In this document: positions 9,701 to 25,680 of the stretch, in pieces
Numbering within the stretch: position 1 is the first letter of the stretch
Layout: every line of letters begins with the position of its first letter
NCBI GenBank assembly: GCA_032622095.1
Contig: CP136066.1
Location: 3,371,784 to 3,435,783 of the forward strand
Origin: Siphonodentalium dalli
Lineage: Eukaryota > Mollusca > Scaphopoda > Gadilida > Siphonodentaliidae
Direction: 5' to 3'
Length of the DNA: 64,000 nt
The notes under the pieces: generated by a model
What the model was told of the DNA's origin: nothing
The model's database searches: none
What the model saw: only the letters and a program-made list of their open reading frames with translations
Made by a program: the position numbers and the translations under genes

Positions 9701-10690
9701 ATCGTTAGCACTCAATCCGCAGTATCCACCAACCCAGTAATATATATCGTTAGCACACAATCCACAGTATCCACCAACCCAGTAATATATATCGTTAACA
9801 CTCAATACGCAGTATCCGCCAACCCAGTAATATATATCGTTAGCACACAATCCACAGTATCCACCAACCCAGTAATATATATCGTTAGCACTCAATCCGC
9901 AGTATCCACCAACCCAGTAATATATATCGTTAGCACACAATCCACAGTATCCACCAACCCAGTAATATATATCGTTAGCACTCAATCAGCAGTATCCGCC
10001 AACCCAGTAATATATATCGTTAGCACTCAATCCGCAGTATCCACCAACCCAGTAATATATATCGTTAGCACTCAATCAGCAGTATCCGCCAACCCAGTAA
10101 TATATATCGTTAGCACACAATCCACAGTATCCGCCAACCCAATAATATATATCGTTAACACTCAATCCACAGTATCCGCCAACCCAATAATATATATCGT
10201 TAGCACTCAATCCGCAGTATCCACCAACCCAGTAATATATATCGTTAGCACACAATCCACAGTATCCACCAACCCAGTAATATATATCGTTAACACTCAA
10301 TACGCAGTATCCGCCAACCCAGTAATATATATCGTTAGCACACAATCCACAGTATCCACCAACCCAGTAATATATATCGTTAGCACTCAATCCGCAGTAT
10401 CCACCAACCCAGTAATATATATCGTTAGCACACAATCCACAGTATCCACCAACCCAGTAATATATATCGTTAGCACTCAATCAGCAGTATCCGCCAACCC
10501 AGTAATATATATCGTTAGCACTCAATCCGCAGTATCCACCAACCCAGTAATATATATCGTTAGCACTCAATCAGCAGTATCCGCCAACCCAGTAATATAT
10601 ATCGTTAGCACACAATCCACAGTATCCGCCAACCCAATAATATATATCGTTAACACTCAATCCACAGTATCCGCCAACCCAATAATATAT
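9701..10690. repeat. Perfect tandem duplication of an 11-unit (495-bp) block
   Basis: The segment 9701-10195 recurs at 10196-10690, tagged by the rare variant agcacacaatcc (normally agcactcaatcc) in several units and by ccacc and cagcag variants in the same order. The identity ends at about 10696, where taacac replaces tagcac. Confidence 0.85.
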
Positions 10691-13600
10691 ATCGTTAACA
10701 CTCAATCCACAGTATCCGCCAACCCAATACTATATATCGTTAGCACTCAATCCGCATTATCCGCCAGCCCAGTAATATATATCGTTAACACTCAATACAC
10801 AGTATCCGCCAACCCAATAATATATATCGTTAGCACTCAATCCGCATTATCCGCCAACCCAATAATATATATCGTTAGCACTCAATCCGCATTATCCGCC
10901 AACCCAATAATATATATCGTTAGCACTCAATACACAGTATCCGCCAACCCAATAATATATATCGTTAGCACTCAATCCGCAGTATCCGCCAACCCAATAA
11001 TATATATCGTTAGCACTCAATCCGCATTATCCGCCAACCCAATAATATATATCGTTAGCACTCAATCCGCAGTATCCGCCAACCCAGTAATATATATCGT
11101 TAGCACTCAATCCGCAGTATCCGCCAGCCCAATAATATATATCGTTAGCACTCAATACGCAGTATCCGCCAACCCAGTAATATATATCGTTAGCACTCAA
11201 TACACAGTATCCGCCAACCCAATAATATATATCGTTAGCACTCAATACGCATTATCCGCCAACCCAGTAATATATATCGTTAGCACTCAATACGCAGTAT
11301 CCGCCAACCCAGTAATATATATCGTTAACACTCAATCCGCAGTATCCGCCAACCCAGTAATATATATCGTTAGCACTCAATCCACAGTATCCGCCAACCC
11401 AATAATATATATCGTTAGCACTCAATCCACAGTATCCGCCAACCCAGTAATATATATCGTTAGCACTCAATACGCAGTATCCGCCAACCCAGTAATATAT
11501 ATCGTTAACACTCAATACACAGTATCCGCCAACCCAATAATATATATCGTTAGCACTCAATCCACAGTATCCGCCAACCCAGTAATATATATCGTTAGCA
11601 CTCAATACACAGTATCCGCCAACCCAATAATATATATCATTAACACTCAATCAACAGTATCCGCCAACCCAGTAATATATATCGTTAGCACTCAATACAC
11701 AGTATCCGCCAACCCAGTAATATATATCGTTAGCACTCAATACACAGTATCCGCCAACCCAGTAATATATATCGTTAGCACTCAATACGCAGTATCCGCC
11801 AACCCAGTAATATATATCGTTAACACTCAATACGCAGTATCCGCCAACCCAATAATATATATCGTTAACACTCAATCCGCATTATCCGCCAACCCAGTAA
11901 TATATATCGTTAGCACTCAATCCACATTATCCGCCAACCCAATAATATATATCGTTAACACTCAATACGCATTATCCGCCAACCCAATAATATATATCGT
12001 TAGCACTCAATCCACAGTATCCACCAACCCAATAATATATATCGTTAGCACTCAATCCGCATTATCCGCCAACCCAATAATATATATCGTTAGCACTCAA
12101 TCCACAGTATCCGCCAACCCAGTAATATATATCGTTAGCACTCAATCCACATTATCCCCCAACCCAGTAATATATATCGTTAGCACTCAATCCACAGTAT
12201 CCGCCAACCCAGTAATATATATCGTTAGCACTCAATCCACATTATCCGCCAACCCAATAATATATATCGTTAACACTCAATACGCATTATCCGCCAACCC
12301 AATAATATATATCGTTAACACTCAATACGCAGTATCCGCCAACCCAGTAATATATATCGTTAACACTCAATCCGCATTATCCGCCAACCCAATAATATAT
12401 ATCGTTAACACTCAATCCGCAGTATCCGCCAACCCAATAATATATATCGTTAGCACTCAATCCGCATTATCCGCCAACCCAATAATATATATCGTTAACA
12501 CTCAATCCACAGTATCCGCCAACCCAATAATATATATCGTTAGCACTCAATCCACAGTATCCGCCAACCCAGTAATATATATCGTTAGCACTCAATACGC
12601 AGTATCCGCCAACCCAGTAATATATATCGTTAACACTCAATCCGCAGTATCCGCCAACCCAGTAATATATATCGTTAGCACTCAATACACAGTATCCGCC
12701 AACCCAATAATATATATCGTTAGCACTCAATCCACAGTATCCGCCAACCCAGTAATATATATCGTTAGCACTCAATACACAGTATCCGCCAACCCAATAA
12801 TATATATCGTTAGCACTCAATCCACAGTATCCGCCAACCCAATAATATATATCGTTAGCACTCAATCCACAGTATCCGCCAACCCGGTAATATATATCGT
12901 TAGCACTCAATCCGCAGTATCCGCCAACCCAATAATATATATCGTTAGCACTCAATACACAGTATCCGCCAACCCAGTAATATATATCGTTAGCACTCAA
13001 TACGCAGTATCCGCCAACCCAGTAATATATATCGTTAACACTCAATACGCAGTATCCGCCAACCCAATAATATATATCGTTAGCACTCAATCCGCATTAT
13101 CCGCCAACCCAGTAATATATATCGTTAGCACTCAATCAACAGTATCCGCCAACCCAATAATATATATCGTTAGCACTCAATCCGCATTATCCGCCAACCC
13201 AGTAATATATATCGTTAACACTCAATACGCAGTATCCGCCAACCCAATAATATATATCGTTAGCACTCAATCCGCATTATCCGCCAACCCAATAATATAT
13301 ATCGTTAGCACTCAATACACAGTATCCGCCAACCCAATAATATATATCGTTAGCACTCAATCCACAGTATCCACCAACCCAATAATATATATCGTTAACA
13401 CTCAATCCGCAGTATCCGCCAACCCAATAATATATATCGTTAGCACTCAATCCGCAGTATCCGCCAACCCAATAATATATATCGTTAGCACTCAATACAC
13501 AGTATCCGCCAACCCAATAATATATATCGTTAGCACTCAATCCACAGTATCCGCCAACCCAGTAATATATATCGTTAGCACTCAATCCACAGTATCCGCC

Positions 13601-16600
13601 AACCCAGTAATATATATCGTTAGCACTCAATCCGCAGTATCCGCCAGCCCAATAATATATATCGTTAGCACTCAATCCGCATTATCCGCCAACCCAGTAA
13701 TATATATCGTTAGCACTCAATCCACAGTATCCGCCGGCCCAGTAATATATATCGTTAGCACTCAATACACAGTATCCGCCAACCCAATAATATATATCGT
13801 TAGCACTCAATACACAGTATCCGCCAACCCAATAATATATATCGTTAGCACTCAATCCACAGTATCCGCCAGCCCAATAATATATATCGTTAGCACTCAA
13901 TCCGCAGTATCCGCCGGCCCAGTAATATATATCGTTAACACTCAATACGCAGTATCCGCCAACCCAGTAATATATATCGTTAACACTCAATCCACAGTAT
14001 CCGCCAACCCAGTAATATATATCGTTAGCACTCAATCCGCATTATCCGCCAACCCAGTAATATATATCGTTAGCACTCAATACGCATTATCCGCCAACCC
14101 AGTAATATATATCGTTAGCACTCAATCCACAGTATCCGCCAACCCAGTAATATATATCGTTAGCACTCAATCCACAGTATCCGCCAACCCAGTAATATAT
14201 ATCGTTAGCACTCAATCCACAGTATCCGCCAACCTAATAATATATATCGTTAGCACTCAATCCACAGTATCCGCCAACCCAGTAATATATATCGTTAACA
14301 CTCAATCCACAGTATCCGCCAACCCAATAATATATATCGTTAACACTCAATCCGCAGTATCCGCCAACCCAGTAATATATATCGTTAGCACTCAATCCGC
14401 ATTATCCGCCAACCCAGTAATATATATCGTTAGCACTCAATACGCATTATCCGCCAACCCAGTAATATATATCGTTAGCACTCAATCCGCATTATCCGCC
14501 AACCCAGTAATATATATCGTTAGCACTCAATACGCATTATCCGCCAACCCAGTAATATATATCGTTAACACTCAATCCACATTATCCGCCAACCCAATAA
14601 TATATATCGTTAACACTCAATCCCCAGTATCCGCCAGCCCAGTAATATATATCGTTAACACTCAATCCACAGTATCCGCCAACCCAATAATATATATCGT
14701 TAACACTCAATCCGCAGTATCCGCCAACCCAATAATATATATCGTTAGCACTCAATACGCATTATCCGCCAACCCAGTAATATATATCGTTAACACTCAA
14801 TCAGCATTATCCGCCAACCCAGTAATATATATCGTTAGCACTCAATACACAGTATCCGCCAACCCAGTAATATATATCGTTAGCACTCAATCCGCAGTAT
14901 CCGCCAACCCAATAATATATATCGTTAACACTCAATCCACAGTATCCGCCAACCCAGTAATATATATCGTTAACACTCAATCCACAGTATCCGCCAACCC
15001 AATAATATATATCGTTAACACTCAATCCGCAGTATCCGCCAACCCAATAATATATATCGTTAACACTCAATCCACAGTATCCGCCAACCCAGTAATATAT
15101 ATCGTTAACACTCAATCCGCAGTATCCGCCAACCCAATAATATATATCGTTAGCACTCAATCCACAGTATCCGCCAACCCAGTAATATATATCGTTAGCA
15201 CTCAATACACAGTATCCGCCAACCCAATAATATATATCGTTAACACTCAATACGCAGTATCCGCCAACCCAATAATATATATCGTTAACACTCAATCCAC
15301 AGTATCCGCCAACCCAATAATATATATCGTTAACACTCAATCCGCAGTATCCGCCAACCCAATAATATATATCGTTAGCACTCAATCCACAGTATCCGCC
15401 AACCCTATAATATATATCGTTAGCACTCAATACGCAGTATCCGCCAACCCAATAATATATATCGTTAGCACTCAATCCACAGTATCCGCCAACCCAATAA
15501 TATATATCGTTAGCACTCAATACACAGTATCCGCCAACCCAGTAATATATATCGTTAACACTCAATCCACAGTATCCGCCAACCCAATAATATATATCGT
15601 TAGCACTCAATACACAGTATCCGCCAACCCAGTAATATATATCGTTAGCACTCAATCCACAGTATCCGCCAACCCAGTAATATATATCGTTAGCACTCAA
15701 TCCGCATTATCCGCCAACCCAATAATATATATCGTTAGCACTCAATCCACAGTATCCGCCAACCCAATAATATATATCGTTAGCACTCAATCCGCATTAT
15801 CCGCCAACCCAGTAATATATATCGTTAGCACTCAATCCACAGTATCCGCCAACCCAGTAATATATATCGTTAGCACTCAATCCACAGTATCCGCCAACCC
15901 AGTAATATATATCGTTAACACTCAATCCACAGTATCCGCCAACCCAATAATATATATCGTTAGCACTCAATACGCAGTATCCGCCAGCCCAGTAATATAT
16001 ATCGTTAGCACTCAATCCGCAGTATCCGCCAACCCAATAATATATATCGTAAACACTCAATCCGCATTATCCGCCAACCCAATAATATATATCGTTAACA
16101 CTCAATACACAGTATCCGCCAACCCAGTAATATATATCGTTAGCACTCAATCCGCATTATCCGCCAACCCAATAATATATATCGTTAACACTCAATACGC
16201 AGTATCCGCCAACCCAGTAATATATATCGTTAGCACTCAATCCGCATTATCCGCCAACCCAATAATATATATCGTTAACACTCAATACGCAGTATCCGCC
16301 AACCCAGTAATATATATCGTTAGCACTCAATCCACAGTATCCGCCAGCCCAATAATATATATCGTTAACACTCAATCCACAGTATCCGCCAACCCAGTAA
16401 TATATATCGTTAACACTCAATCCGCAGTATCCGCCAACCCAATAATATATATCGTTAACACTCAATCCGCAGTATCCGCCAACCCAGTAATATATATCGT
16501 TATCACTCAATACGCAGTATCCGCCAACCCAGTAATATATATCGTTAGCACTCAATCAGCATTATCCGCCAACCCAGTAATATATATCGTTAGCACTCAA

Positions 16601-17539
16601 TACACAGTATCCGCCAACCCAGTAATATATATCGTTAGCACTCAATCCACAGTATCCGCCAACCCAATAATATATATCGTTAGCACTCAATCCACAGTAT
16701 CCGCCAACCCAATAATATATATCGTTAGCACTCAATCCGCATTATCCGCCAACCCAATAATATATATCGTTAACACTCAATCCGCAGTATCCGCCAACCC
16801 AATAATATATATCGTTAGCACTCAATCCGCAGTATCCGCCAACCCAATAATATATATCGTTAGCACTCAATCCGCAGTATCCGCCAACCCAGTAATATAT
16901 ATCGTTAGCACTCAATACACAGTATCCGCCAACCCAATAATATATATCGTTAGCACTCAATCCGCAGTATCCGCCAACCCAGTAATATATATCGTTAGCA
17001 CTCAATCCGCAGTATCCGCCAACCCAGTAATATATATCGTTAGCACTCAATCCGCAGTATCCGCCAACCCAATAATATATATCGTTAACACTCAATCCGC
17101 AGTATCCGCCAACCCAATAATATATATCGTTAACACTCAATCCACATTATCCGCCAACCCAATAATATATATCGTTAGCACTCAATCCGCATTATCCGCC
17201 AACCCTATAATATATATCGTTAGCACTCAATCCACATTATCCGCCAACCCTATAATATATATCGTTAGCACTCAATCCGCAGTATCCGCCAACCCAATAA
17301 TATATATCGTTAACACTCAATCCGCAGTATCCGCCAACCCAATAATATATATCGTTAACACTCAATCCACATTATCCGCCAACCCAATAATATATATCGT
17401 TAGCACTCAATCCGCATTATCCGCCAACCCTATAATATATATCGTTAGCACTCAATCCACATTATCCGCCAACCCAATAATATATATCGTTAGCACTCAA
17501 TCCGCAGTATCCGCCAACCCAGTAATATATATCGTTAGC

Positions 17540-18370
17540 ACTCAATCCGCAGTATCTCCGCCAACCCAATAATATATATCGTTAACACACAATCCACAGT
17601 ATCCGCCAACCCAATAATATATATCGTTAGCACTCAATCCACAGTATCCGCCAACCCAGTAATATATATCGTTAGCACTCAATCCACAGTATCCGCCAAC
17701 CCAGTAATATATATCGTTAGCACTCAATCCGCAGTATCCGCCAACCCAATAATATATATCGTTAACACTCAATACGCAGTATCCGCCAACCCAGTAATAT
17801 ATATCGTTAGCACTCAATCCGCAGTATCCGCCAACCCAGTAATATATATCGTTAGCACTCAATCTGCATTATCCGCCAGCCCAATGATATATATCGTTAG
17901 CACTCAATACACAGTATCCGCCAACCCAATAATATATATCGTTAGCACTCAATCCACAGTATCCGCCAACCCAGTAATATATATCATTAGCACTCAATCC
18001 GCAGTATCCGCCAACCCAATAATATATATCGTTAGCACTCAATCCACAGTATCCGCCAACCCAGTAATATATATCGTTAGCACTCAATCCGCAGTATCCG
18101 CCAACCCAGTAATATATATCGTTAGCACTCAATCCGCAGTATCCGCCAACCCTATAATATATATCGTTAGCACTCAATCCGCAGTATCCGCCAACCCTAT
18201 AATATATATCGTTAGCACTCAATCCGCAGTATCCGCCAACCCAGTAATATATATCGTTAGCACTCAATCCGCAGTATCTCCGCCAACCCAATAATATATA
18301 TCGTTAACACACAATCCACAGTATCCGCCAACCCAATAATATATATCGTTAACACTCAATCAGCAGTATC
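17540..18370. repeat. Two junctions sharing a 2-bp insertion, 16 units apart
   Basis: Both 17551-17562 and 18273-18284 read agtatctccgcc instead of agtatccgcc, an extra ct or tc. Each is followed by a unit with the rare taacacacaatcc variant. They are 722 bp apart (16 units plus 2 bp). Shared rare variants at both sites imply one ancestral event later copied by block duplication. Each insertion shifts the unit phase and breaks both open frames. Confidence 0.85.
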
Positions 18371-21300
18371 CGCCAACCCAATAATATATATCGTTAGCAC
18401 TCAATCCGCAGTATCCGCCAACCCAGTAATATATATCGTTAGCACTCAATCCGCAGTATCCGCCAACCCTATAATATATATCGTTAGCACTCAATCCGCA
18501 GTATCCGCCAACCCAGTACTATATATCGTTAACACTCAATCCACATTATCCGCCAACCCAATAATATATATCGTTAGCACTCAATCAGCAGTATCCGCCA
18601 ACCCAGTAATATATATCGTTAGCACTCAATCCGCAGTATCCGCCAACCCAGTAATATATATCGTTAGCACTCAATCCGCAGTATCCGCCAACCCAATAAT
18701 ATATATCGTTAACACTCAATCCACAGTATCCGCCAACCCAATAATATATATCGTTAGCACTCAATCCACAGTATCCGCCAACCCAGTAATATATATCGTT
18801 AGCACTCAATCCACATTATCCGCCAACCCAATAATATATATCGTTAGCACTCAATCCGCATTATCCGCCAACCCAGTAATATATATCGTTAGCACTCAAT
18901 CCGCAGTATCCGCCAACCCAATAATATATATCGTTAGCACTCAATCCGCAGTATCCGCCAACCCAGTAATATATATCGTTAACACTCAATCCGCATTATC
19001 CGCCAACCCAATAATATATATCGTTAACACTCAATCCACAGTATCCGCCAACCCAGTAATATATATCGTTAGCACTCAATCCGCATTATCCGCCAACCCA
19101 GTAATATATATCGTTAGCACTCAATCCGCATTATCCGCCAACCCAGTAATATATATCGTTAGCACTCAATACGCAGTATCCGCCAACCCAATAATATATA
19201 TCGTTAGCACTCAATACGCATTATCCGCCAACCCAGTAATATATATCGTTAACACTCAATCCGCATTATCCGCCAACCCAGTAATATATATCGTTAGCAC
19301 TCAATCCGCAGTATCCGCCAACCCAATAATATATATCGTTAGCACTCAATCCGCAGTATCCGCCAACCCAGTAATATATATCGTTAACACTCAATCCGCA
19401 TTATCCGCCAACCCAATAATATATATCGTTAACACTCAATCCACAGTATCCGCCAACCCAGTAATATATATCGTTAGCACTCAATCCGCATTATCCGCCA
19501 ACCCAGTAATATATATCGTTATCACTCAATACGCAGTATCCGCCAACCCAGTAATATATATCGTTAGCACTCAATCCGCAGTATCCGCCAACCCAATAAT
19601 ATATATCGATAGCACTCAATCCGCAGTATCCGCCAACCCAATAATATATATCGATAGCACTCAATCCACAGTATCCGCCAGCCCAATAATATATATCGTT
19701 AACACTCAATACGCATTATCCGCCAACCCAATAATATATATCGTTAGCACTCAATCCGCATTATCCGCCAACCCAATAATATATATAGTTAGCACTCAAT
19801 CCGCAGTATCCGCCAACCTAATAATATATATCGTTAGCACTCAATACACAGTATCCGCCAGCCCAGTAATATATATCGTTAGCACTCAATCCGCATTATC
19901 CGCCAACCCAGTAATATATATCGTTAACACTCAATCCACAGTATCCGCCAACCCAGTAATATATATCGTTAGCACTCAATCCGCATTATCCGCCAACCCA
20001 GTAATATATATCGTTAACACTCAATCCACAGTATCCGCCAACCCAATAATATATATCGTTAGCACTCAATCCACAGTATCCGCCAACCCAATAATATATA
20101 TCGTTAACACTCAATACGCAGTATCCGCCAACCCAATAATATATATCGTTAGCACTCAATCCGCATTATACGCCAACCCAGTAATATATATCGTTAGCAC
20201 TCAATCCACAGTATCCGCCAACCCAGTAATATATATCGTTAGCACTCAATCCACAGTATCCGCCAACCCAATAATATATATCGTTAGCACTCAATCAACA
20301 GTATCCGCCAACCCAGTAATATATATCGTTAGCACTCAATCCGCATTATCCACCAGCCCAGTAATATATATCGTTAGCACTCAATCCGCATTATCCGCCA
20401 ACCCAATAATATATATCGTTAACACTCAATCCGCAGTATCCGCCAACCCAGTAATATATATCGTTAGCACTCAATCCACAGTATCCGCCAACCCAATAAT
20501 ATATATCGTTAACACTCAATCCGCAGTATCCGCCAACCCAGTAATATATATCGTTAACACTCAATACGCAGTATCCGCCAACCCAGTAATATATATCGTT
20601 AGCACTCATTCCACAGTATCCGCCAACCCAGTAATATATATCGTTAGCACTCAATCCGCAGTAGCCGCCAGCCCAATAATATATATCGTTAACACTCAAT
20701 CCGCAGTATCCGCCAACCCAATAATATATATCGTTAGCACTCAATACGCAGTATCCGCCAACCCAGTAATATATATCGTTAGCACTCAATCCACAGTATC
20801 CGCCAACCCAATAATATATATCGTTAGCACTCAATCCACAGTATCCGCCAACCCAGTAATATATATCGTTAACACTCAATCCACAGTATCCGCCAACCCA
20901 GTAATATATATCGTTAACACTCAATCCACAGTATCCGCCAACCCAATAATATATATCGTTAGCACTCATTCCACAGTATCCGCCAACCCAGTAATATATA
21001 TCGTTAGCACTCAATCCACAGTATCCGCCAACCCAGTAATATATATCGTTAGCACTCAATCCGCAGTATCCACCAACCCAGTAATATATATCGTTAGCAC
21101 TCAATCCGCAGTATCCGCCAACCCAGTAATATATATCGTTAGCACTCAATCCGCAGTATCCGCCAACCCAATAATATATATCGTTAGCACTCAATCCGCA
21201 TTATCCGCCAACCCAGTAATATATATCGTTAACACTCAATCCGCATTAGCCGCCAGCCCAATAATATATATCGTTAACACTCAATCCGCAGTATCCGCCA

Positions 21301-23160
21301 ACCCAATAATATATATCGTTAGCACTCAATACGCAGTATCCGCCAACCCAGTAATATATATCGTTAACACTCAATCCACAGTATCCGCCAACCCAATAAT
21401 ATATATCGTTAACACTCAATCCGCAGTATCCGCCAACCCAATAATATATATCGTTAACACTCAATCCGCAGTATCCGCCAACCCAATAATATATATCGTT
21501 AGCACTCAATACGCAGTATCCGCCAACCCAGTAATATATATCGTTAGCACTCAATCCACAGTATCCGCCAACCTAATAATATATATCGTTAGCACTCAAT
21601 CCGCAGTATCCGCCAACCCAATAATATATATCGTTAGCACTCAATCCGCAGTATCCGCCAACCCAATAATATATATCGTTAGCACTCAATCCGCAGTATC
21701 CGCCAACCCAGTAATATATATCGTTAACACTCAATCCACAGTATCCGCCAACCCAATAATATATATCGTTAGCACTCAATCCGCAGTATCCGCCAACCCA
21801 ATAATATATATCGTTAGCACTCAATCCGCAGTATCCGCCAACCCAGTAATATATATCGTTAACACTCAATCCGCAGTATCCGCCAACCCAATAATATATA
21901 TCGTTAACACTCAATCCACATTATCCGCCAACCCAGTAATATATATCGTTAACACTCAATCCGCAGTATCCGCCAACCCAATAATATATATCGTTAGCAC
22001 TCAATCCGCAGTATCCGCCAACCCAGTAATATATATCGTTAACACTCAATCCGCAGTATCCGCCAACCCAATAATATATATCGTTAGCACTCAATCCGCA
22101 GTATCCGCCAACCCAATAATATATATCGTTAGCACTCAATCCGCAGTATCCGCCAACCCAGTAATATATATCGTTAACACTCAATCCGCAGTATCCGCCA
22201 ACCCAATAATATATATCGTTAACACTCAATCCGCAGTATCCGCCAACCCAATAATATATATCGTTAGCACTCAATACGCAGTATCCGCCAACCCAGTAAT
22301 ATATATCGTTAGCACTCAATCCACAGTATCCGCCAACCTAATAATATATATCGTTAGCACTCAATCCGCAGTATCCGCCAACCCAATAATATATATCGTT
22401 AGCACTCAATCCGCAGTATCCGCCAACCCAATAATATATATCGTTAGCACTCAATCCGCAGTATCCGCCAACCCAGTAATATATATCGTTAACACTCAAT
22501 CCACAGTATCCGCCAACCCAATAATATATATCGTTAACACTCAATCCGCAGTATCCGCCAACCCAATAATATATATCGATAACACTCAATCCGCAGTATC
22601 CGCCAACCCAGTAATATATATCGTTAACACTCAATCCGCAGTATCCGCCAACCCAGTAATATATATCGTTAGCACTCAATCCACAGTATCCGCCAACCCA
22701 ATAATATATATCGTTAGCACTCAATACGCAGTATCCGCCAACCCAATAATATATATCGTTAACACTCAATACGCAGTATCCGCCAACCCAATAATATATA
22801 TCGTTAACACTCAATCCGCAGTATCCGCCAACCCAATAATATATATCGTTAACACTCGATCCGCAGTATCCGCCAACCCAATAATATATATCGTTAACAC
22901 TCAATCCGCATTATCCGCCAACCCAATAATATATATCGTTAACACTCAATCCGCATTATCCGCCAACCCAATAATATATATCGTTAGCACTCAATCCGCA
23001 GTATCCGCCAACCCAGTAATATATATCGTTAACACTCAATCCACAGTATCCGCCAACCCAATAATATATATCGTTAGCACTCAATCCGCATTATCCGCCA
23101 ACCCAATAATATATATCGTTAGCACTCAATACGCATTATCCGCCAACCCAGTAATATATA

Positions 23161-23700
23161 TCGTTAGCACTCAATCCACAGTATCCGCCAACCCAATAAT
23201 ATATATCGTTAGCACTCAATCCACAGTATCCGCCAACCCAGTAATATATATCATTAGCACTCAATCCGCATTATCCGCCAACCCAGTAATATATATCGTT
23301 AGCACTCAATCCGCAGTATCCGCCAACCCAGTAATATATATCGTTAACACTCAATCCACAGTATCCGCCAACCCAATAATATATATCGTTAACACTCAAT
23401 CCACAGTATCCGCCAACCCAGTAATATATATCGTTAGCACTCAATCCACAGTATCCGCCAACCCAATAATATATATCGTTAGCACTCAATCCACAGTATC
23501 CGCCAACCCAGTAATATATATCATTAGCACTCAATCCGCATTATCCGCCAACCCAGTAATATATATCGTTAGCACTCAATCCGCAGTATCCGCCAACCCA
23601 GTAATATATATCGTTAACACTCAATCCACAGTATCCGCCAACCCAATAATATATATCGTTAGCACTCAATCCGCAGTATCCGCCAACCCAGTAATATATA
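23161..23700. repeat. Tandem duplication of a 6-unit (270-bp) block
   Basis: The rare tcattagcac variant (normally tcgttagcac) occurs at 23251 and 23521, 270 bp apart. It is flanked by the same succession of cacag, gcatt and gcag units. Confidence 0.8.
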
Positions 23701-25320
23701 TCGTTAGCACTCAATCCGCATTATCCGCCAACCCAATAATATATATCGTTAACACTCAATCCGCAGTATCCGCCAACCCAGTAATATATATCGTTAGCAC
23801 TCAATACACAGTATCCGCCAACCCAATAATATATATCGTTAGCACTCAATACGCAGTATCCGCCAACCCAATAATATATATCGTTAGCACTCAATCCGCA
23901 TTATCCGCCAACCCAGTAATATATATCGTTAGCACTCAATCCGCAGTATCCGCCAACCCAATAATATATATCGTTAGCACTCAATACGCAGTATCCGCCA
24001 ACCCAGTAATATATATCGATAGCACTCAATACGCAGTATCCGCCAACCCAATAATATATATCGTTAGCACTCAATCCGCATTATCCGCCAACCCAATAAT
24101 ATATATCGTTAGCACTCAATCCGCAGTATCCGCCAACCCAATAATATATATCGTTAACACTCGATCCGCAGTATCCGTCAACCCAGTAATATATATCGTT
24201 AGCACTCAATCCACAGTATCCGCCAACCCAATAATATATATCGTTAGCACTCAATCCGCATTATCCGCCAACCCAATAATATATATCGTTAGCACTCAAT
24301 CCGCAGTATCCGCCAACCCAATAATATATATCGTTAGCACTCAATACGCAGTATCCACCAACCCAATAATATATATCGTTAACTCTCAATCCACAGTATC
24401 CGCCAACCCAATAATATATATCGTTAGCACTCAATACGCAGTATCCGCCAACCCAGTAATATATATCGTTAGCACTCAATACGCAGTATCCACCAACCCA
24501 ATAATATATATCGTTAACACTCAATCCGCATTATCCGCCAACCCAATAATATATATCGTTAACACTCAATCCGCAGTATCCGCCAACCCAATAATATATA
24601 TCGTTAGCACTCAATCCGCAGTATCCGCCAACCCAATAATATATATCGTTAGCACTCAATCCGCAGTATCCGCCAACCCAATAATATATATCGTTAGCAC
24701 TCAATCCGCAGTATCCGCCAACCCAATAATATATATCGTTAGCACTCAATCCGCAGTATCCGCCAACCCAATAATATATATCGTTAGCACTCAATCCGCA
24801 GTATCCGCCAACCCAATAATATATATCGTTAACTCTCAATCCACAGTATCCGCCAACCCAATAATATATATCGTTAGCACTCAATCCGCAGTATCCGCCA
24901 ACCCAATAATATATATCGTTAACACTCAATCCGCAGTATCCGCCAACCCAGTAATATATATCGTTAGCACTCAATCCACAGTATCCGCCAACCCAATAAT
25001 ATATATCGTTAGCACTCAATACACAGTATCCGCCAACCCAATAATATATATCGTTAGCACTCAATCCGCAGTATCCGCCAACCCTATAATATATATCGTT
25101 AGCACTCAATCCGCAGTATCCGCCAACCCAATAATATATATCGTTAGCACTCAATCCACAGTATCCGCCAACCCAGTAATATATATCGTTAACACTCAAT
25201 CCACAGTATCCGCCAACCCAGTAATATATATCGTTAGCACTCAATCCACAGTATCCGCCAGCCCAGTAATATATATCGTTAGCACTCAATCCGCATTATC
25301 CGCCAACCCAGTAATATATA

Positions 25321-25680
25321 TCGTTAGCACTCAATCCGCAGTATCCGCCAACCCAGTAATATATATCGTTAGCACTCAATCCCCAGTATCCACCAACCCA
25401 ATAATATATATCGTTAGCACTCAATCCGCATTATCCGCCAGCCCAATAATATATATCGTTAGCACTCAATCCGCAGTATCCGCCAACCCAGTAATATATA
25501 TCGTTAGCACTCAATCCGCATTATCCGCCAACCCAGTAATATATATCGTTAGCACTCAATCCGCAGTATCCGCCAACCCAGTAATATATATCGTTAGCAC
25601 TCAATCCCCAGTATCCACCAACCCAATAATATATATCGTTAGCACTCAATCCGCATTATCCGCCAGCCCAATAATATATA
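25321..25680. repeat. Duplicated 5-unit (225-bp) block
   Basis: The uncommon ccccagtatccaccaac unit occurs at 25381 and 25606, each time followed by an aatccgcattatccgccagc unit. The spacing is five units. Confidence 0.75.

Noticed and set aside
17884-18294. Plus-strand frame of 136 codons as a gene
   Set aside because: It begins at a chance ATG (cccaatgata) in one variant unit and ends at the 2-bp insertion at 18278; it is satellite sequence throughout.
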